A DNA stretch of 64,000 nt from Acidimicrobiia bacterium (GCA_022825005.1 JAJDYU010000016.1:68604-132603); one strand, 5' to 3'; numbered from the stretch's first letter, positions 16,882 to 25,830 are shown. Notes: generated by a model not told the origin, from the sequence alone. Program-made: numbers and translations.

Positions 16882-17943
16882 ATGGACTTCGAGCTATCCG
16901 ACGACCAGGTTGCGCTGTGCGACGGCATCCGGGACCTGTGCCAGGGCCGCTTCGACATCGACACCGTGCGGGGTTTGGCCGACTGCGATGGGGTGGACCG
17001 CCAGTTGTGGGGTGAGCTAGCCGACACAGGCGTGTTCTCGCTGGTAGTGCCCGAGGAAGACGGCGGAGTCGGACTGGGCTGGGCTGAGGCCGGGTTGGTG
17101 TTCGAGCAACTCGGCCGGGCCCTGGTCCCCGGACCTCTGGTGGGCACGCTGTTGGCTGCTGGGGTGGTGGATGATTCTGTGGTCGGACTCATCGAGCGCA
17201 CCGACGGTCCCGCGCTGGTGGAGTACCCCGACGTGCTCGACGCCTTGTTGGTGCTCGACGGCGACGGTGTGTGGCGGGTGGACGCCGCCGAGTTGTCGTT
17301 CGAGGCGGCCCAGTCGGTGGACCCGCTGACCCCGGTGGGCCGGGTGGCCAAGCTGCCCCAGGGTGAACAGGTATCTGAGGAGACCTACGGCTGGGCCAAC
17401 CGGGCGGTGTACTTGAGCTCGGCCCTCCAAGTGGGCTTGGCCACCGGCGCTAGGGAGCTGGCCGTGGCCTATGCGCAAGAGCGCCAGCAGTTCGGCAAGC
17501 CCATCGGCCAGTTCCAGGCCATCAAGCACAAGTGCGCCGACATGTACAGCCGCGAAGAAGTGGCCCGAGCCTCCCTTTACTACGCCGGTTGTGTGATGGA
17601 CGCCACGATGGGGCCTGGCCTGCCCGCTGAGCCCGGCGATTATCTGTACTTCCACGGCTGCACGATTGAACGTGGCGACGCGCTAGGCGATCACGAACAT
17701 CGGGAATTGGTCCGGGCGGTGTCAGGGGCGCGCATCTTGGCCGCCGAGGCCGCCGACCACAACGGCAAAGACTGCGTGCAGGTCCACGGTGGCATGGGCT
17801 TCACCTGGGAGATCGACGCCCATCTCTACCTCAAGCGGGCCTGGGCGCTTACCCCGTGCTTCGGATCGCTGGACAGGCACGCCGAGCGCATCGCCGACAT
17901 GGTGGGAGCAGATCCACTTGCGTACACCTCGTCGATGGGCTGA
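16882..17943 (+). CDS. acyl-CoA dehydrogenase, smaller subunit of second pair
   Basis: A 353-residue acyl-CoA dehydrogenase-family protein with the N-terminal DFELSDDQ block, RQQFGKPIGQFQAIKHKCADM, and VHGGMGFTWEIDAHLYLKR near the end. The terminal TNEIQ-type motif is missing, as in the other small subunit at 12380. About 30 residues between the QFGKP and HGGMGF blocks (around TIERGDALGDHEHRE) look like an insertion relative to its homologue. Its 3' end overlaps the TrmH start proposed below. Confidence 0.87.
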   Translation: MDFELSDDQVALCDGIRDLCQGRFDIDTVRGLADCDGVDRQLWGELADTGVFSLVVPEEDGGVGLGWAEAGLVFEQLGRALVPGPLVGTLLAAGVVDDSVVGLIERTDGPALVEYPDVLDALLVLDGDGVWRVDAAELSFEAAQSVDPLTPVGRVAKLPQGEQVSEETYGWANRAVYLSSALQVGLATGARELAVAYAQERQQFGKPIGQFQAIKHKCADMYSREEVARASLYYAGCVMDATMGPGLPAEPGDYLYFHGCTIERGDALGDHEHRELVRAVSGARILAAEAADHNGKDCVQVHGGMGFTWEIDAHLYLKRAWALTPCFGSLDRHAERIADMVGADPLAYTSSMG

Positions 17944-18505
17944 GCGCCTTCCGTCCCACCTCGACCCCGAGTTGGTGGAGGGCGGCGACACCCGCAACGT
18001 GGTGGACGCCTACCGCTTCTGGCGCCACGAGGCCATCGTGGCCGACCTTGATGCCCGCCGCCACGGGTTCCATGTGGCGGTGGAGAACTGGCAGCACGAC
18101 CTCAACATCGGCACCGTGGTGCGCAACGCCAACGCCTTTGGGGCGGCGGCGGTACACATCGTGGGCAAGCGGCGCTGGAACCGTCGAGGGGCAATGGTCA
18201 CCGACCGCTACCTGCACGTACTGCACCACCCTGAACTGGACGACTTGGTCGCCTGGGCCGCCGAAGCTGAGCTGCCTATCTTGGGCATCGACAACGGCCC
18301 CGGCTCTGAGCCCATAGAGAACTACTCGCTGCCCGAGCGTTGCGTGCTGCTCTTCGGCCAAGAGGGTCCCGGCCTGTCACCCGAGGCAGTAGATGCCTGT
18401 GAAGCTGTGCTGGCCATCACCCAATTCGGCTCCACCCGCTCCATAAACGCCGGCGTGGCCTCCGGCATCGCCATGCACCGCTGGGCCTGCCAGCACGCCC
18501 TCTGA
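17918..18505 (+). CDS. TrmH/SpoU family RNA 2'-O-methyltransferase
   Basis: A SPOUT-class methyltransferase of about 195 residues with all three conserved motifs: NIGTVVRNANAF, LLFGQEGPGLS and STRSINAGVASGIAMH. It binds S-adenosylmethionine in a trefoil knot and methylates ribose 2'-OH of tRNA or rRNA. The start is uncertain. TTG at 17918 has GGGAG about nine bases upstream and overlaps the dehydrogenase gene; TTG 17972 or GTG 17975 would give a shorter form. It is a housekeeping-type gene at the end of a catabolic run. Confidence 0.87.
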   Translation: MRTPRRWAERLPSHLDPELVEGGDTRNVVDAYRFWRHEAIVADLDARRHGFHVAVENWQHDLNIGTVVRNANAFGAAAVHIVGKRRWNRRGAMVTDRYLHVLHHPELDDLVAWAAEAELPILGIDNGPGSEPIENYSLPERCVLLFGQEGPGLSPEAVDACEAVLAITQFGSTRSINAGVASGIAMHRWACQHAL

Positions 18506-18532
18506 CCGCCCGCCGATGGCGAGCCGGGCCGC

Positions 18533-19438
18533 TCAGGGCCGGGGAAGCAGGTTGCGGGGGAACAGTTGGTCGAGCTCGTCCAAGGTCCACGGGTCAACCT
18601 CGGCGTGGTCACCCCGGTAGATGGCCCGCTCCTCTCGCAGCTCGTTGAACACCGCCACCTGGCCGCCGGCGGCGTGGACCACGTGGCCGCTGATGTAGTC
18701 GGCGGCGTCGGTACACAGCCACACCACCGCGGGGGCCACGTATTGCGGCGGGGGAGTGGTGAGGTAGCTCTGCCACATCTCGTCGTCGATGATTCCCTGC
18801 TCGTGCCAGGCCTTGAAGTCGTCGTGCGTCTTGGCGTGCAGCCGGGTGGCGGCCCCCGGGGCCAGGCAGTTCACGGTGACACCGGTGCCCGCCGTTTCGG
18901 TGGCCAGGGCCTTGGTCATGGAGATCACCCCGCCCATGGCCGCGGCGAACGCCGGCTGGCCCAGGTCGCCCAGTGCCCCGTGTGAGGTGGTGTTCACCAC
19001 CCGGCCCCAGCCCTGGGCCACCATCAGCGGCACCGCGTGGCGGGCGATGTACCACTTCTGGGACATCTGCAAGGCGATGGTCTTGTGATACAGATCCGGT
19101 GCCATCTCATAGATCGACCCCTCGATAGCCGCCCCGGCGCAGTTCACCGCGATGTCGATACGCCCGTAAGCGTCCACCGTCTGCTGCACCACTGCCCCAG
19201 CCCCCTCGAAGCTGGCCACGTCTGAGTGGTTGGCCACCGCCGTGCCCCCCGCCGCCTCAATGTCAGCCACCGTCTGGGCCGCATGGGAAGCGTCCGCCCC
19301 GTCACCCAGTTCATCAGTCCCCAGGTCGTTCACCACCACCTGCGCGCCATGCTCCGCCAACAGCAGCGCAATGGCCCGACCAATGCCATTCCCCGCCCCC
19401 GTAACCATCGCCGCTTTTCCATCCAGCCTCTTGCTCAT
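18533..19438 (-). CDS. SDR family protein lacking the catalytic Tyr and Lys
   Basis: A 301-residue SDR homologue with intact cofactor motifs: TGAGNGIG (13-20), VVVNDLG and NCAG (99-102). At the catalytic site, where homologues here read NYGAAK, this protein reads AFAAAM. Phe164 replaces the Tyr and Met168 replaces the Lys. Ser152 precedes the site. It should bind NAD(P) but is not expected to perform normal SDR chemistry. Its start is only 14 bases from the divergent helicase start. Possible roles are a non-catalytic partner of another SDR or a different reaction; both are inference. Confidence 0.85.
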   Translation of the reverse strand: MSKRLDGKAAMVTGAGNGIGRAIALLLAEHGAQVVVNDLGTDELGDGADASHAAQTVADIEAAGGTAVANHSDVASFEGAGAVVQQTVDAYGRIDIAVNCAGAAIEGSIYEMAPDLYHKTIALQMSQKWYIARHAVPLMVAQGWGRVVNTTSHGALGDLGQPAFAAAMGGVISMTKALATETAGTGVTVNCLAPGAATRLHAKTHDDFKAWHEQGIIDDEMWQSYLTTPPPQYVAPAVVWLCTDAADYISGHVVHAAGGQVAVFNELREERAIYRGDHAEVDPWTLDELDQLFPRNLLPRP

Positions 19439-19452
19439 AGCCGCAGGGTAGC

Positions 19453-22400
19453 GTGGCCCGGATGGTTGCCCTGGAGTTCGACGACCTGATCGCCCGAAAG
19501 CGCCTCTCGGGAGTGGTGGCTGACGGGGACGTGACTGTGGTTGCCCTGGATGTGCACGGTGCCGGGTCGGCGACCTTGACCTATCGGTCGGCCACTGGAG
19601 GGCTCGGAGAGCGGATCATCACGCTGGACGACCTGGCCACCATCCAGGAGGTGTCGCAGCAACGGTGGAGCTTTGACGCCGATGGTGCTGCATTCCGCCT
19701 GGCGTCTGAGGCTCGCCGAATGAAGTCGGCGCACTTGGCCGATCCCTATGCCGCGGTGGACACCTCCAACATTGAGCCCTACCCCCACCAGATCGATGCC
19801 GTCTACAACCGCTTCTTGGAGCAGCGCCCGCTCAAGTTCCTGCTGGCCGACGACCCGGGCGCCGGCAAGACCATCATGTCGGGGCTGTTGATCCGCGAAC
19901 TGATGCTGCGAGGCGATGTGGCCCGCTGTCTGATCGTCGCCCCCGGCAGCCTGGTGGAGCAATGGCAAGACGAGTTGTGGGACAAGTTCGGCCTCAACTT
20001 CGAGCTGATGTCCCGCTCGGCGGTCGAGGCGTCGCGCACCGGCAACCCGTTTCTGGAGAAGAACCTCTTGGTGGCCAGGGTCGACCAGCTGTCACGGGCC
20101 GAAGACCTTATCGAGAAGCTCAAGCTGGCTGATTGGGACCTGGTGATCGTTGACGAGGCCCACAAGATGTCTGCTCACCTCTACGGCGATGAGCTGCGCA
20201 AGACCAGGAGGTTCGAACTGGGCGAAGTGCTGCGTGATCGCACCCGTCATTTCCTCCTGCTATCGGCCACCCCCCACAACGGCAAGAACGAGGATTTCTT
20301 GGCCTTCATGACCCTCATCGACCCCGAGCGGTTCGCCGGTCGTCTGCGGGACAACGAATTGCCCGAGACCGGCGACGTGATGCGCCGACTGGTGAAGGAG
20401 AACTTGACCACCTTTGAGGGCCGGCGCCTCTTCCCCGAGCGGTCTGCCGAGAGCCTCAACTTCGAGCTGTCGGATCTCGAACAAGAGCTCTACGAGGCAG
20501 TCACCGAATACGTCCAGAATGGCATGGACCGGGCAAACCGCATGCAGGAGGAAGGGGATCGCCGCCGGGGGATCATCTTCGGGTTTGCCTTGGCTGCTCT
20601 CCAGCGCCGTCTGGCCTCGTCTCCCGCAGCCATCTACCACTCTCTGCGCCGTCGGCGCGACCGGCTCTCCGACCAAGCCGCCGAATTGCGCCGCCTATCG
20701 GCGGGCGGCACACCCGTGCCGGTGTCAGACCTGCCCAAAGGAGTGCGATTTGCCGATCTTGAGGACTTCGATTTCGACAATTTCGACGATGTGGAGCTTG
20801 AGGAGCTTGAGGATCACGTCATCGACGCCGCGACTGCGTCGGCAACTGCCGAAGAGATTGAGGCCGAGGTCGTTCAACTAGAGGGACTGATCGAGTTTGC
20901 CGAGGCGGTGCGCACCAGCGGCGTTGACACCAAGTGGATTCAGCTTCGAGGTCTGTTGCGATCAGACGAGTTCCGCACCGGCAAGGGCGAGAGCCCCGAC
21001 GGCGAAGACGCGCCCTCTGGCCCGAGGAAGCTGATCGTGTTTTCAGAGCACAAGGACACGCTTGACTATGTGGCCGAGCGAGTCAAGGCTGAACTGGGCC
21101 GTCCCGAGGCAGTGGCGGTCATCCACGGCGGCATCAAGCGCCACGACCGCCGGGCCATCCAGGACCGGTTCCGGGTCGATCCCACAGTGCGGGTGCTGGT
21201 TGCCACCGACGCCGCTGGCGAGGGGGTCAACCTCCAGGTAGCCAGCATGATGGTCAATTACGACTTGCCGTGGAACCCGAACCGCATCGAACAGAGGTTT
21301 GGCCGCATCCACCGGATCGGCCAACAGCGGCGCTGCCACATGTGGAACATGGTCGCCCACGAGACCAGGGAGGGAGTGGTGTTCACCCGGCTGTTCGAGA
21401 AGATCGAGCAGCAGCGGGTTGTGTACGGCGATCAGGTGTACGACGTGCTGGGCGACTCCCATATCAACACTTCCCTCCAAGAGCTGCTGCTCAAGGCCAT
21501 CACCGCCGACGACGATCCCGCCCACTTCGAATATATGGATGAGGTGATCGAAGGCGACATCGGCGAGATCGGCAGGCAGCTGGCAGATGTACTGGAAAAG
21601 CGAGCTCTGGTCGGCGGCCTTGCCGACCCGGCGGCCAACGACAAGATCCGAGAGGACATGGAGCGGGCCCGGGCCCGCAAGCTGCAACCGTGGTTCGTCC
21701 ACGCCTTCTTCTCCGAGGCACTTCGCCAGTACGGAGGGCGCATCACCGGACGGGAAAGAGGCCGCTATGAGATCACCCGAATCCCGGCGGCGATCCGCTC
21801 GCACGCTGATCCTGGTCTCGGCCCAGTACACGACCGTTACGAGCGGGTGACCTTCGACAAAGCCAGCATCCAGGTCGATGGAGGCGACCGAGCCGAGCTC
21901 ATCTCACCGGGCACGCCGCTACTTGCCGCGGTCATCAACAGGGTCCTCGTCGATCATGAACGCACGCTGTCGCGGGGAGCGATTCTGGTTGACCCCCAGG
22001 ACCACTCAACCGACCCTCGCCTTCTGGTCTATCTCGACCATTCCGTTACCGACGGGCGGCAGGTCCACGGCCACCGCCAAGTGGTATCGCGACGATTCCA
22101 GTACGTGGAGATCGACCGACAAGGCAACGCCAAGAGCGCTGGCAATGAGCCCTACATCGGCTACGCCCCGCTGGCCGAAGAAGATCAAGCACTGCTGGAA
22201 GGCCAACTCGACTTTGACTGGGCCGACTACACCGCTGAAGAGACCGCCAAGAGCTGGGCCATAGAACACCTCTCCCAGCCCCACTTCGAGGAGATCGCTC
22301 GTGTCACCGAAGCTCGAGTTGCAAAGGTCAAGGAGGCAGTGCGAGAACGCCTCGAAGCCGAAATCCGCTACTGGGACCAGCGAGCCGAGGAGTTGAAGAA

Positions 22401-23007
22401 ACAAGAGCTCGCCGGCCAAAAGCCCCGCCTCAATTCAGGCCGTGCCCGAGCTCGAGCCGACGAGCTAGCCACTCGCCTTACCCGTCGCCGATTAGACCTA
22501 GATCGGGAGAGTGACCTCCACAACAGCCCGCCCACCATCGTCGGCGCGGCCATCGTCGTCCCTCAAGGACTCATCGACCAGCTCCGAGGCATACCCCCAG
22601 ACCCCGAAGACACCGCCGACAAGATGGAAACCGACCGCCGAGCCGTCGCCGCCGTCCTCGAAGCCGAACGAGCCCTCGGCCGCAACCCCGAGCCCCAAGC
22701 CCACAGCAACCCCGGCTACGACGTGCTCTCCATAGACCCCGATACCGGCACCCACTACTTCATCGAAGTCAAAGGCCACCTCCCCCGCACCACCGAAATC
22801 CACATCAGCGCCCAACAGATCAGCAAAGCCAAATCCCTCCCCGAGCACTGGCGCCTAGCTATCGTCTCCGTCCCCGACGACCCTGCCGAACTCCCCACCG
22901 TCTGCTACCTCCTCAACCCCTTTTCCGACTACACCCCCCACTTCGCCCAAACCGGCCTCACCCTCAACGTCGCCACCTTCCTCCAAGACGCCCAAGACCC
23001 CTGCTGA
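19453..23007 (+). CDS. SNF2-family helicase with C-terminal DUF3883 (defence-type)
   Basis: An 1184-residue SF2 DNA translocase. Seen: DDPGAGKT (133-140, Walker A), DEAH (234-237), LLSATPHNG, then the second RecA domain with VFSEHKDTLDYV, ATDAAGEGVNL and RIEQRFGRIHRIGQ. An acidic coiled region lies between the two RecA parts. The last ~100 residues (NPGYDVLSIDPDTG, FIEVKG, LPEHWRLAIV) match DUF3883, a domain of restriction-associated helicases. SNF2-DUF3883 proteins accompany DUF1156 methylases and DUF499 ATPases in defence islands; those partners are at 32224 and 35857. GTG 19453 or ATG 19462 may be the start; the promoter must lie inside the divergent SDR gene. Confidence 0.92.
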   Translation: MARMVALEFDDLIARKRLSGVVADGDVTVVALDVHGAGSATLTYRSATGGLGERIITLDDLATIQEVSQQRWSFDADGAAFRLASEARRMKSAHLADPYAAVDTSNIEPYPHQIDAVYNRFLEQRPLKFLLADDPGAGKTIMSGLLIRELMLRGDVARCLIVAPGSLVEQWQDELWDKFGLNFELMSRSAVEASRTGNPFLEKNLLVARVDQLSRAEDLIEKLKLADWDLVIVDEAHKMSAHLYGDELRKTRRFELGEVLRDRTRHFLLLSATPHNGKNEDFLAFMTLIDPERFAGRLRDNELPETGDVMRRLVKENLTTFEGRRLFPERSAESLNFELSDLEQELYEAVTEYVQNGMDRANRMQEEGDRRRGIIFGFALAALQRRLASSPAAIYHSLRRRRDRLSDQAAELRRLSAGGTPVPVSDLPKGVRFADLEDFDFDNFDDVELEELEDHVIDAATASATAEEIEAEVVQLEGLIEFAEAVRTSGVDTKWIQLRGLLRSDEFRTGKGESPDGEDAPSGPRKLIVFSEHKDTLDYVAERVKAELGRPEAVAVIHGGIKRHDRRAIQDRFRVDPTVRVLVATDAAGEGVNLQVASMMVNYDLPWNPNRIEQRFGRIHRIGQQRRCHMWNMVAHETREGVVFTRLFEKIEQQRVVYGDQVYDVLGDSHINTSLQELLLKAITADDDPAHFEYMDEVIEGDIGEIGRQLADVLEKRALVGGLADPAANDKIREDMERARARKLQPWFVHAFFSEALRQYGGRITGRERGRYEITRIPAAIRSHADPGLGPVHDRYERVTFDKASIQVDGGDRAELISPGTPLLAAVINRVLVDHERTLSRGAILVDPQDHSTDPRLLVYLDHSVTDGRQVHGHRQVVSRRFQYVEIDRQGNAKSAGNEPYIGYAPLAEEDQALLEGQLDFDWADYTAEETAKSWAIEHLSQPHFEEIARVTEARVAKVKEAVRERLEAEIRYWDQRAEELKKQELAGQKPRLNSGRARARADELATRLTRRRLDLDRESDLHNSPPTIVGAAIVVPQGLIDQLRGIPPDPEDTADKMETDRRAVAAVLEAERALGRNPEPQAHSNPGYDVLSIDPDTGTHYFIEVKGHLPRTTEIHISAQQISKAKSLPEHWRLAIVSVPDDPAELPTVCYLLNPFSDYTPHFAQTGLTLNVATFLQDAQDPC

Positions 23008-23343
23008 CCAGCAAATAGGGGGGTGCGCAAAAAGAAAGACCCGGCACTCCTTAGGTGAGCATCGACTCCCTAAGTGAGCACCGGGTGGGTGTAAACACCA
23101 TACCGGATGCAACGGCAGCGATGCCAGCACAATTCGAGAGTGAGTTCGCCAATCAGCTGGCTACCAGCCTGCTGGCCTTTGGCGCTCGCCGACCGTTTCA
23201 GGAAGTTGGCATGATCGGAAGTCCTCAGCGGTGAGGGAGTACCACCAGTGGCCACCCACGCCGAAAATGCATGCCCCGACGTGTATCAAGGCAGCGTATT
23301 CTTGGGCAGCGGGAAATCGTCCTGAATATCGAAGAGAGTCGAT
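23008..23343. other. intergenic region after the helicase gene
   Basis: 336 bases without a convincing gene. It contains the 18-bp imperfect tandem repeat listed separately and then ordinary-looking sequence. Open frames are short and without good ribosome-binding sites. No terminator with a clear stem was found. The boundary probably marks the junction between the helicase gene and an inserted module. Confidence 0.5.
23046..23082. repeat. two imperfect 18-bp direct repeats in tandem
   Basis: ACTCCTTAGGTGAGCATC at 23046-23063 and ACTCCCTAAGTGAGCACC at 23065-23082 agree at 15 of 18 positions, one base apart. They lie 39 bases downstream of the helicase stop. They could be protein-binding half-sites or a recombination scar; nothing decides between these. 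Confidence 0.55.
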
Positions 23344-23514
23344 ATGCCAGAGAAACGCTTGGTGGTGAGAAGGCGGGATGACCTTTGGGAGGTCAAGGCC
23401 CCCGGTGCCCACTACCCCGACTCCACACACTCGACTTGGGCTGAGGCCGAGAAGGCTGCCGAGGACTATCTGGACGAGCACTTCGGCGGCGGCTACATCT
23501 CTATCATCTTGTAA
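23344..23514 (+). CDS. small protein, DUF2188-like
   Basis: A 56-residue frame from ATG 23344 to TAA 23514. The pattern (VVRRRDDLWEVKAPG, then an amphipathic helix AEAEKAAEDYLDEH, then GGGYISII) resembles DUF2188-type small alpha/beta proteins; this resemblance is by eye. It is followed five bases later by a second small gene, so the two form a tiny operon between the helicase and the AAA/RloB pair. Small paired genes of this kind are often toxin-antitoxin or regulatory units, but nothing here proves that. Confidence 0.5.
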   Translation: MPEKRLVVRRRDDLWEVKAPGAHYPDSTHSTWAEAEKAAEDYLDEHFGGGYISIIL

Positions 23515-23518
23515 GCCG

Positions 23519-23716
23519 ATGGGTAATCCAGCCAGTGAGCACCCGGACAGGAGCCATCCGCAGTGCCCCGCGCCCTCCCTGCCAGGGTCGACGACATCCC
23601 CCTCCACCCTCTCCGAACGCATCGAGGCGCGCCGCCGCGATCCCGAGTTCCAGAAGCGGCTGAAGCAGAATCTCAAGCGCCACCAGAGGCTGCTGAACAA
23701 GTTGGCTGAATGCTGA
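23519..23716 (+). CDS. small basic helical protein, unknown
   Basis: A 65-residue frame from ATG 23519. The N-terminal 30 residues are Pro/Ser-rich and low in structure. The C-terminal half (SERIEARRRDPEFQKRLK onward) is a charged, basic helix like those seen at the ends of antitoxin and DNA-binding small proteins. It starts five bases after the DUF2188-like gene. No family was recognised. A regulatory or antitoxin role is conceivable but only inference. Confidence 0.42.
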   Translation: MGNPASEHPDRSHPQCPAPSLPGSTTSPSTLSERIEARRRDPEFQKRLKQNLKRHQRLLNKLAEC

Positions 23717-23852
23717 CGCCAACTGGGCCCGGACTCGACGAAGTGCTCGCTATCACCTACGAAGCATCCATGGTCGGACCGGATGTGCTCGTGAGATCTG
23801 TGGATATGACCGAATACAAAAGGTGCAAATATAGATCTATTTTCGTAACTAA

Positions 23853-23880
23853 TTGACGAAATCAGCTATCAACATACTAT
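23853..23880 (+). promoter_or_regulatory. putative promoter of the AAA/RloB operon
   Basis: TTGACG (23853-23858) and TACTAT (23875-23880) are separated by 16 bases in a distinctly AT-rich stretch. Transcription would start near 23887, leaving a leader of about 16 bases that holds AGGAGG (23890-23895) seven bases before the ATG at 23903. This is a match to the general -35/-10 pattern, not a tested promoter. Confidence 0.5.
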
Positions 23881-23902
23881 TCTCCCACCAGGAGGATTCG
23901 CC

Positions 23903-25156
23903 ATGCTGCTTCGATTCGAGGTTTCCAATCACCGCTCGATCCTCGATCCTGTGGAGTTGTCGTTGATCGCCGTGGACGACGACCGCATCGCCACCCGGGG
24001 CTTCGACCGCCTGTCAGAGCGTGTCCTGACCACTGCTGGAATCTATGGCCCCAATGCCTCAGGCAAGTCCAACGTGCTGGATGCCCTCTATTGGTTGTCG
24101 TATGCCGTAGCCACCTCTCTCTGGGGAAGAGGCGACTCCATTGGCCGAGACCCCCACCGCTTTGGGAGTGGGCCAGATCGAGCTTCGACGTTCGACCTGG
24201 ATTTCGTGTTGGATGGCGTCCGTCATGGGTACCAGCTTGAAGTGGACGACTCTGCCGTGCTGTACGAGAGTTTGTGCAGCTACCCCGAGCGGAGACGACG
24301 GATTCTCTTCGAGCGGGAAGGCGATGGGGTCCACTTCCGCCGCGGGCTTGGTCGCACCAGCGGGACCAAGGAACTGCTCACGCCGACCACGCTGGTCCTC
24401 TCGGCTGCTACCAGAGCCGGCGACCCAGCAATCAAGGCAGTGGGCCGCTCGATCTCTCGAATAGCCGAGATCAATTCCCACGGGTTCAAACGAAGGGGGC
24501 GCTCTTCGCCGTTGGTGTTTCTTGCCAGATCTTCGAATACGTATTCAATGTTTGAAGACGCTGGCACTCGCGAGGAGCGAGTCGTCGGAGATGTCACGCG
24601 TGGCGATGCGGCCATGGAGTTGCTGCGCCTGGCCGATCCTGGAATCAAGGACTTCGACATCATCGAGTTGGAAGATCAAGCCACCGGCGCCCTGCATGAA
24701 GAACTGCTTTTCGTGCATCACGATGGAGGCAGGCCCGTCTCGTTCTGGCCCAGAGAGGAATCCGCAGGAACCCAGATGCTGTTCAACCTGCTGGGGCCGG
24801 CGCTTGATGCGCTCAAGCACGGCCAGGTGCTCCTGTTCGATGAGGCCGATGCGAGCCTGCACCCCCGGTTGTCGGCCCGACTCTTCGAACTGTTCCAAGA
24901 CCCGCAAACCAACCCCCACGGAGCCCAGCTCATATTGGCAACCCACGACACATCACTGCTCAACACGCTCAATCGCGATGAGGTGTGGCTCACCGAGAAG
25001 GGTTCCGACGGGGCGACCCGGCTTACGGCTCTGGCCGAATTCGGCGGTGACCTCGTAAGGAGATCCTTGAACCTTGAGCGGGCTTACCTCCAGGGTCGCT
25101 TCGGTGCCATACCCGAGAATGACCAAACCGACGTCAGCCGCGCCCTCGGATTCTGA
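23903..25156 (+). CDS. AAA-family ATPase of abortive-infection type (RloA/AbiLi-like)
   Basis: A 417-residue OLD/SMC-like ABC-type ATPase. It has Walker A GPNASGKSN (49-57), a signature-like EESAGTQ (285-291) and Walker B VLLFDEADASLHP (309-321), followed by an H-loop ATHD. An AGGAGG site precedes the ATG. The next gene, 14 bases on, encodes an RloB-domain protein. ATPase plus RloB pairs are the composition of AbiL-type abortive-infection systems, in which the ATPase is thought to sense infection and control its partner. The match is at domain level; the exact subtype is not resolved. Confidence 0.86.
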   Translation: MLLRFEVSNHRSILDPVELSLIAVDDDRIATRGFDRLSERVLTTAGIYGPNASGKSNVLDALYWLSYAVATSLWGRGDSIGRDPHRFGSGPDRASTFDLDFVLDGVRHGYQLEVDDSAVLYESLCSYPERRRRILFEREGDGVHFRRGLGRTSGTKELLTPTTLVLSAATRAGDPAIKAVGRSISRIAEINSHGFKRRGRSSPLVFLARSSNTYSMFEDAGTREERVVGDVTRGDAAMELLRLADPGIKDFDIIELEDQATGALHEELLFVHHDGGRPVSFWPREESAGTQMLFNLLGPALDALKHGQVLLFDEADASLHPRLSARLFELFQDPQTNPHGAQLILATHDTSLLNTLNRDEVWLTEKGSDGATRLTALAEFGGDLVRRSLNLERAYLQGRFGAIPENDQTDVSRALGF

Positions 25157-25170
25157 CCTCCCGACCACTA

Positions 25171-25830
25171 ATGGCCAAGTCACCAACCCGCAGGTCACGC
25201 GCCCAAGCGCCACTTCGCCGCCGGGTTGCCAGCCGCGCTCCGAAACGAACCTTTCTCGTGTTCTGCGAGGGCCGGAGGACTGAGCCCGACTACCTGAAGG
25301 CACTGAAGCGCGAGCCTGCAGTACGCGACCTTGCCTCAGTCGACATCCGCATCCACGAGGACACCCTCGGCTCCGCGCCCCTGACATTGGTCAAAGCAGC
25401 AGCCGACGCCCGCGCCCGCTATGGCCAGGACCAGAGCGAGATCGACGAGGTCTGGTGCCTCTTCGACGTCGAGTGGCCCAAGAACCACCCCAACCTCAAG
25501 GAGGCCATCGCGCTTGCCAAAAGAAGCAATGTGAAGGTCGCTGTGTCGAACCCGTGCTTTGAGCTATGGCTGCTGCTGCACTTCCAGGACCAAAACGCCT
25601 GGCTCGACACCAACGCTGCCAAAAGGCTGCTCAGAAGACACGATGACGGTTACGACAAGGGCCTGAACGGCGCGTCCTGCATGCTCCTTCGAGCCGAAGC
25701 CGCTCGCCGCGCACGCTCTTTGGAAGGTCGCCACAGGGACAACGGAACCAGTTTCCCCAACAACAATCCCTCATCCGGCATGCACCGATTCCTCGAAGCC
25801 GTTGAACGACCTGAGACCAACTCAAAATGA
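25171..25830 (+). CDS. RloB-domain protein (AbiLii-like)
   Basis: A 219-residue protein matching the RloB family. After a basic N-terminal tail (RRSRAQAPLRRR) it has FLVFCEGRRTEPDYL, which supplies the conserved Glu, then a central CLFDVEW acidic pair, and SNPCFELWLLLHF. The fold is thought to be TOPRIM-like, so metal-dependent nuclease activity is plausible. The acidic pair reads Asp-x-Glu rather than Asp-x-Asp. It follows the AAA gene by 14 bases and overlaps the next gene by four (ATGA). In AbiL-type systems this protein is the likely effector. Confidence 0.85.
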   Translation: MAKSPTRRSRAQAPLRRRVASRAPKRTFLVFCEGRRTEPDYLKALKREPAVRDLASVDIRIHEDTLGSAPLTLVKAAADARARYGQDQSEIDEVWCLFDVEWPKNHPNLKEAIALAKRSNVKVAVSNPCFELWLLLHFQDQNAWLDTNAAKRLLRRHDDGYDKGLNGASCMLLRAEAARRARSLEGRHRDNGTSFPNNNPSSGMHRFLEAVERPETNSK

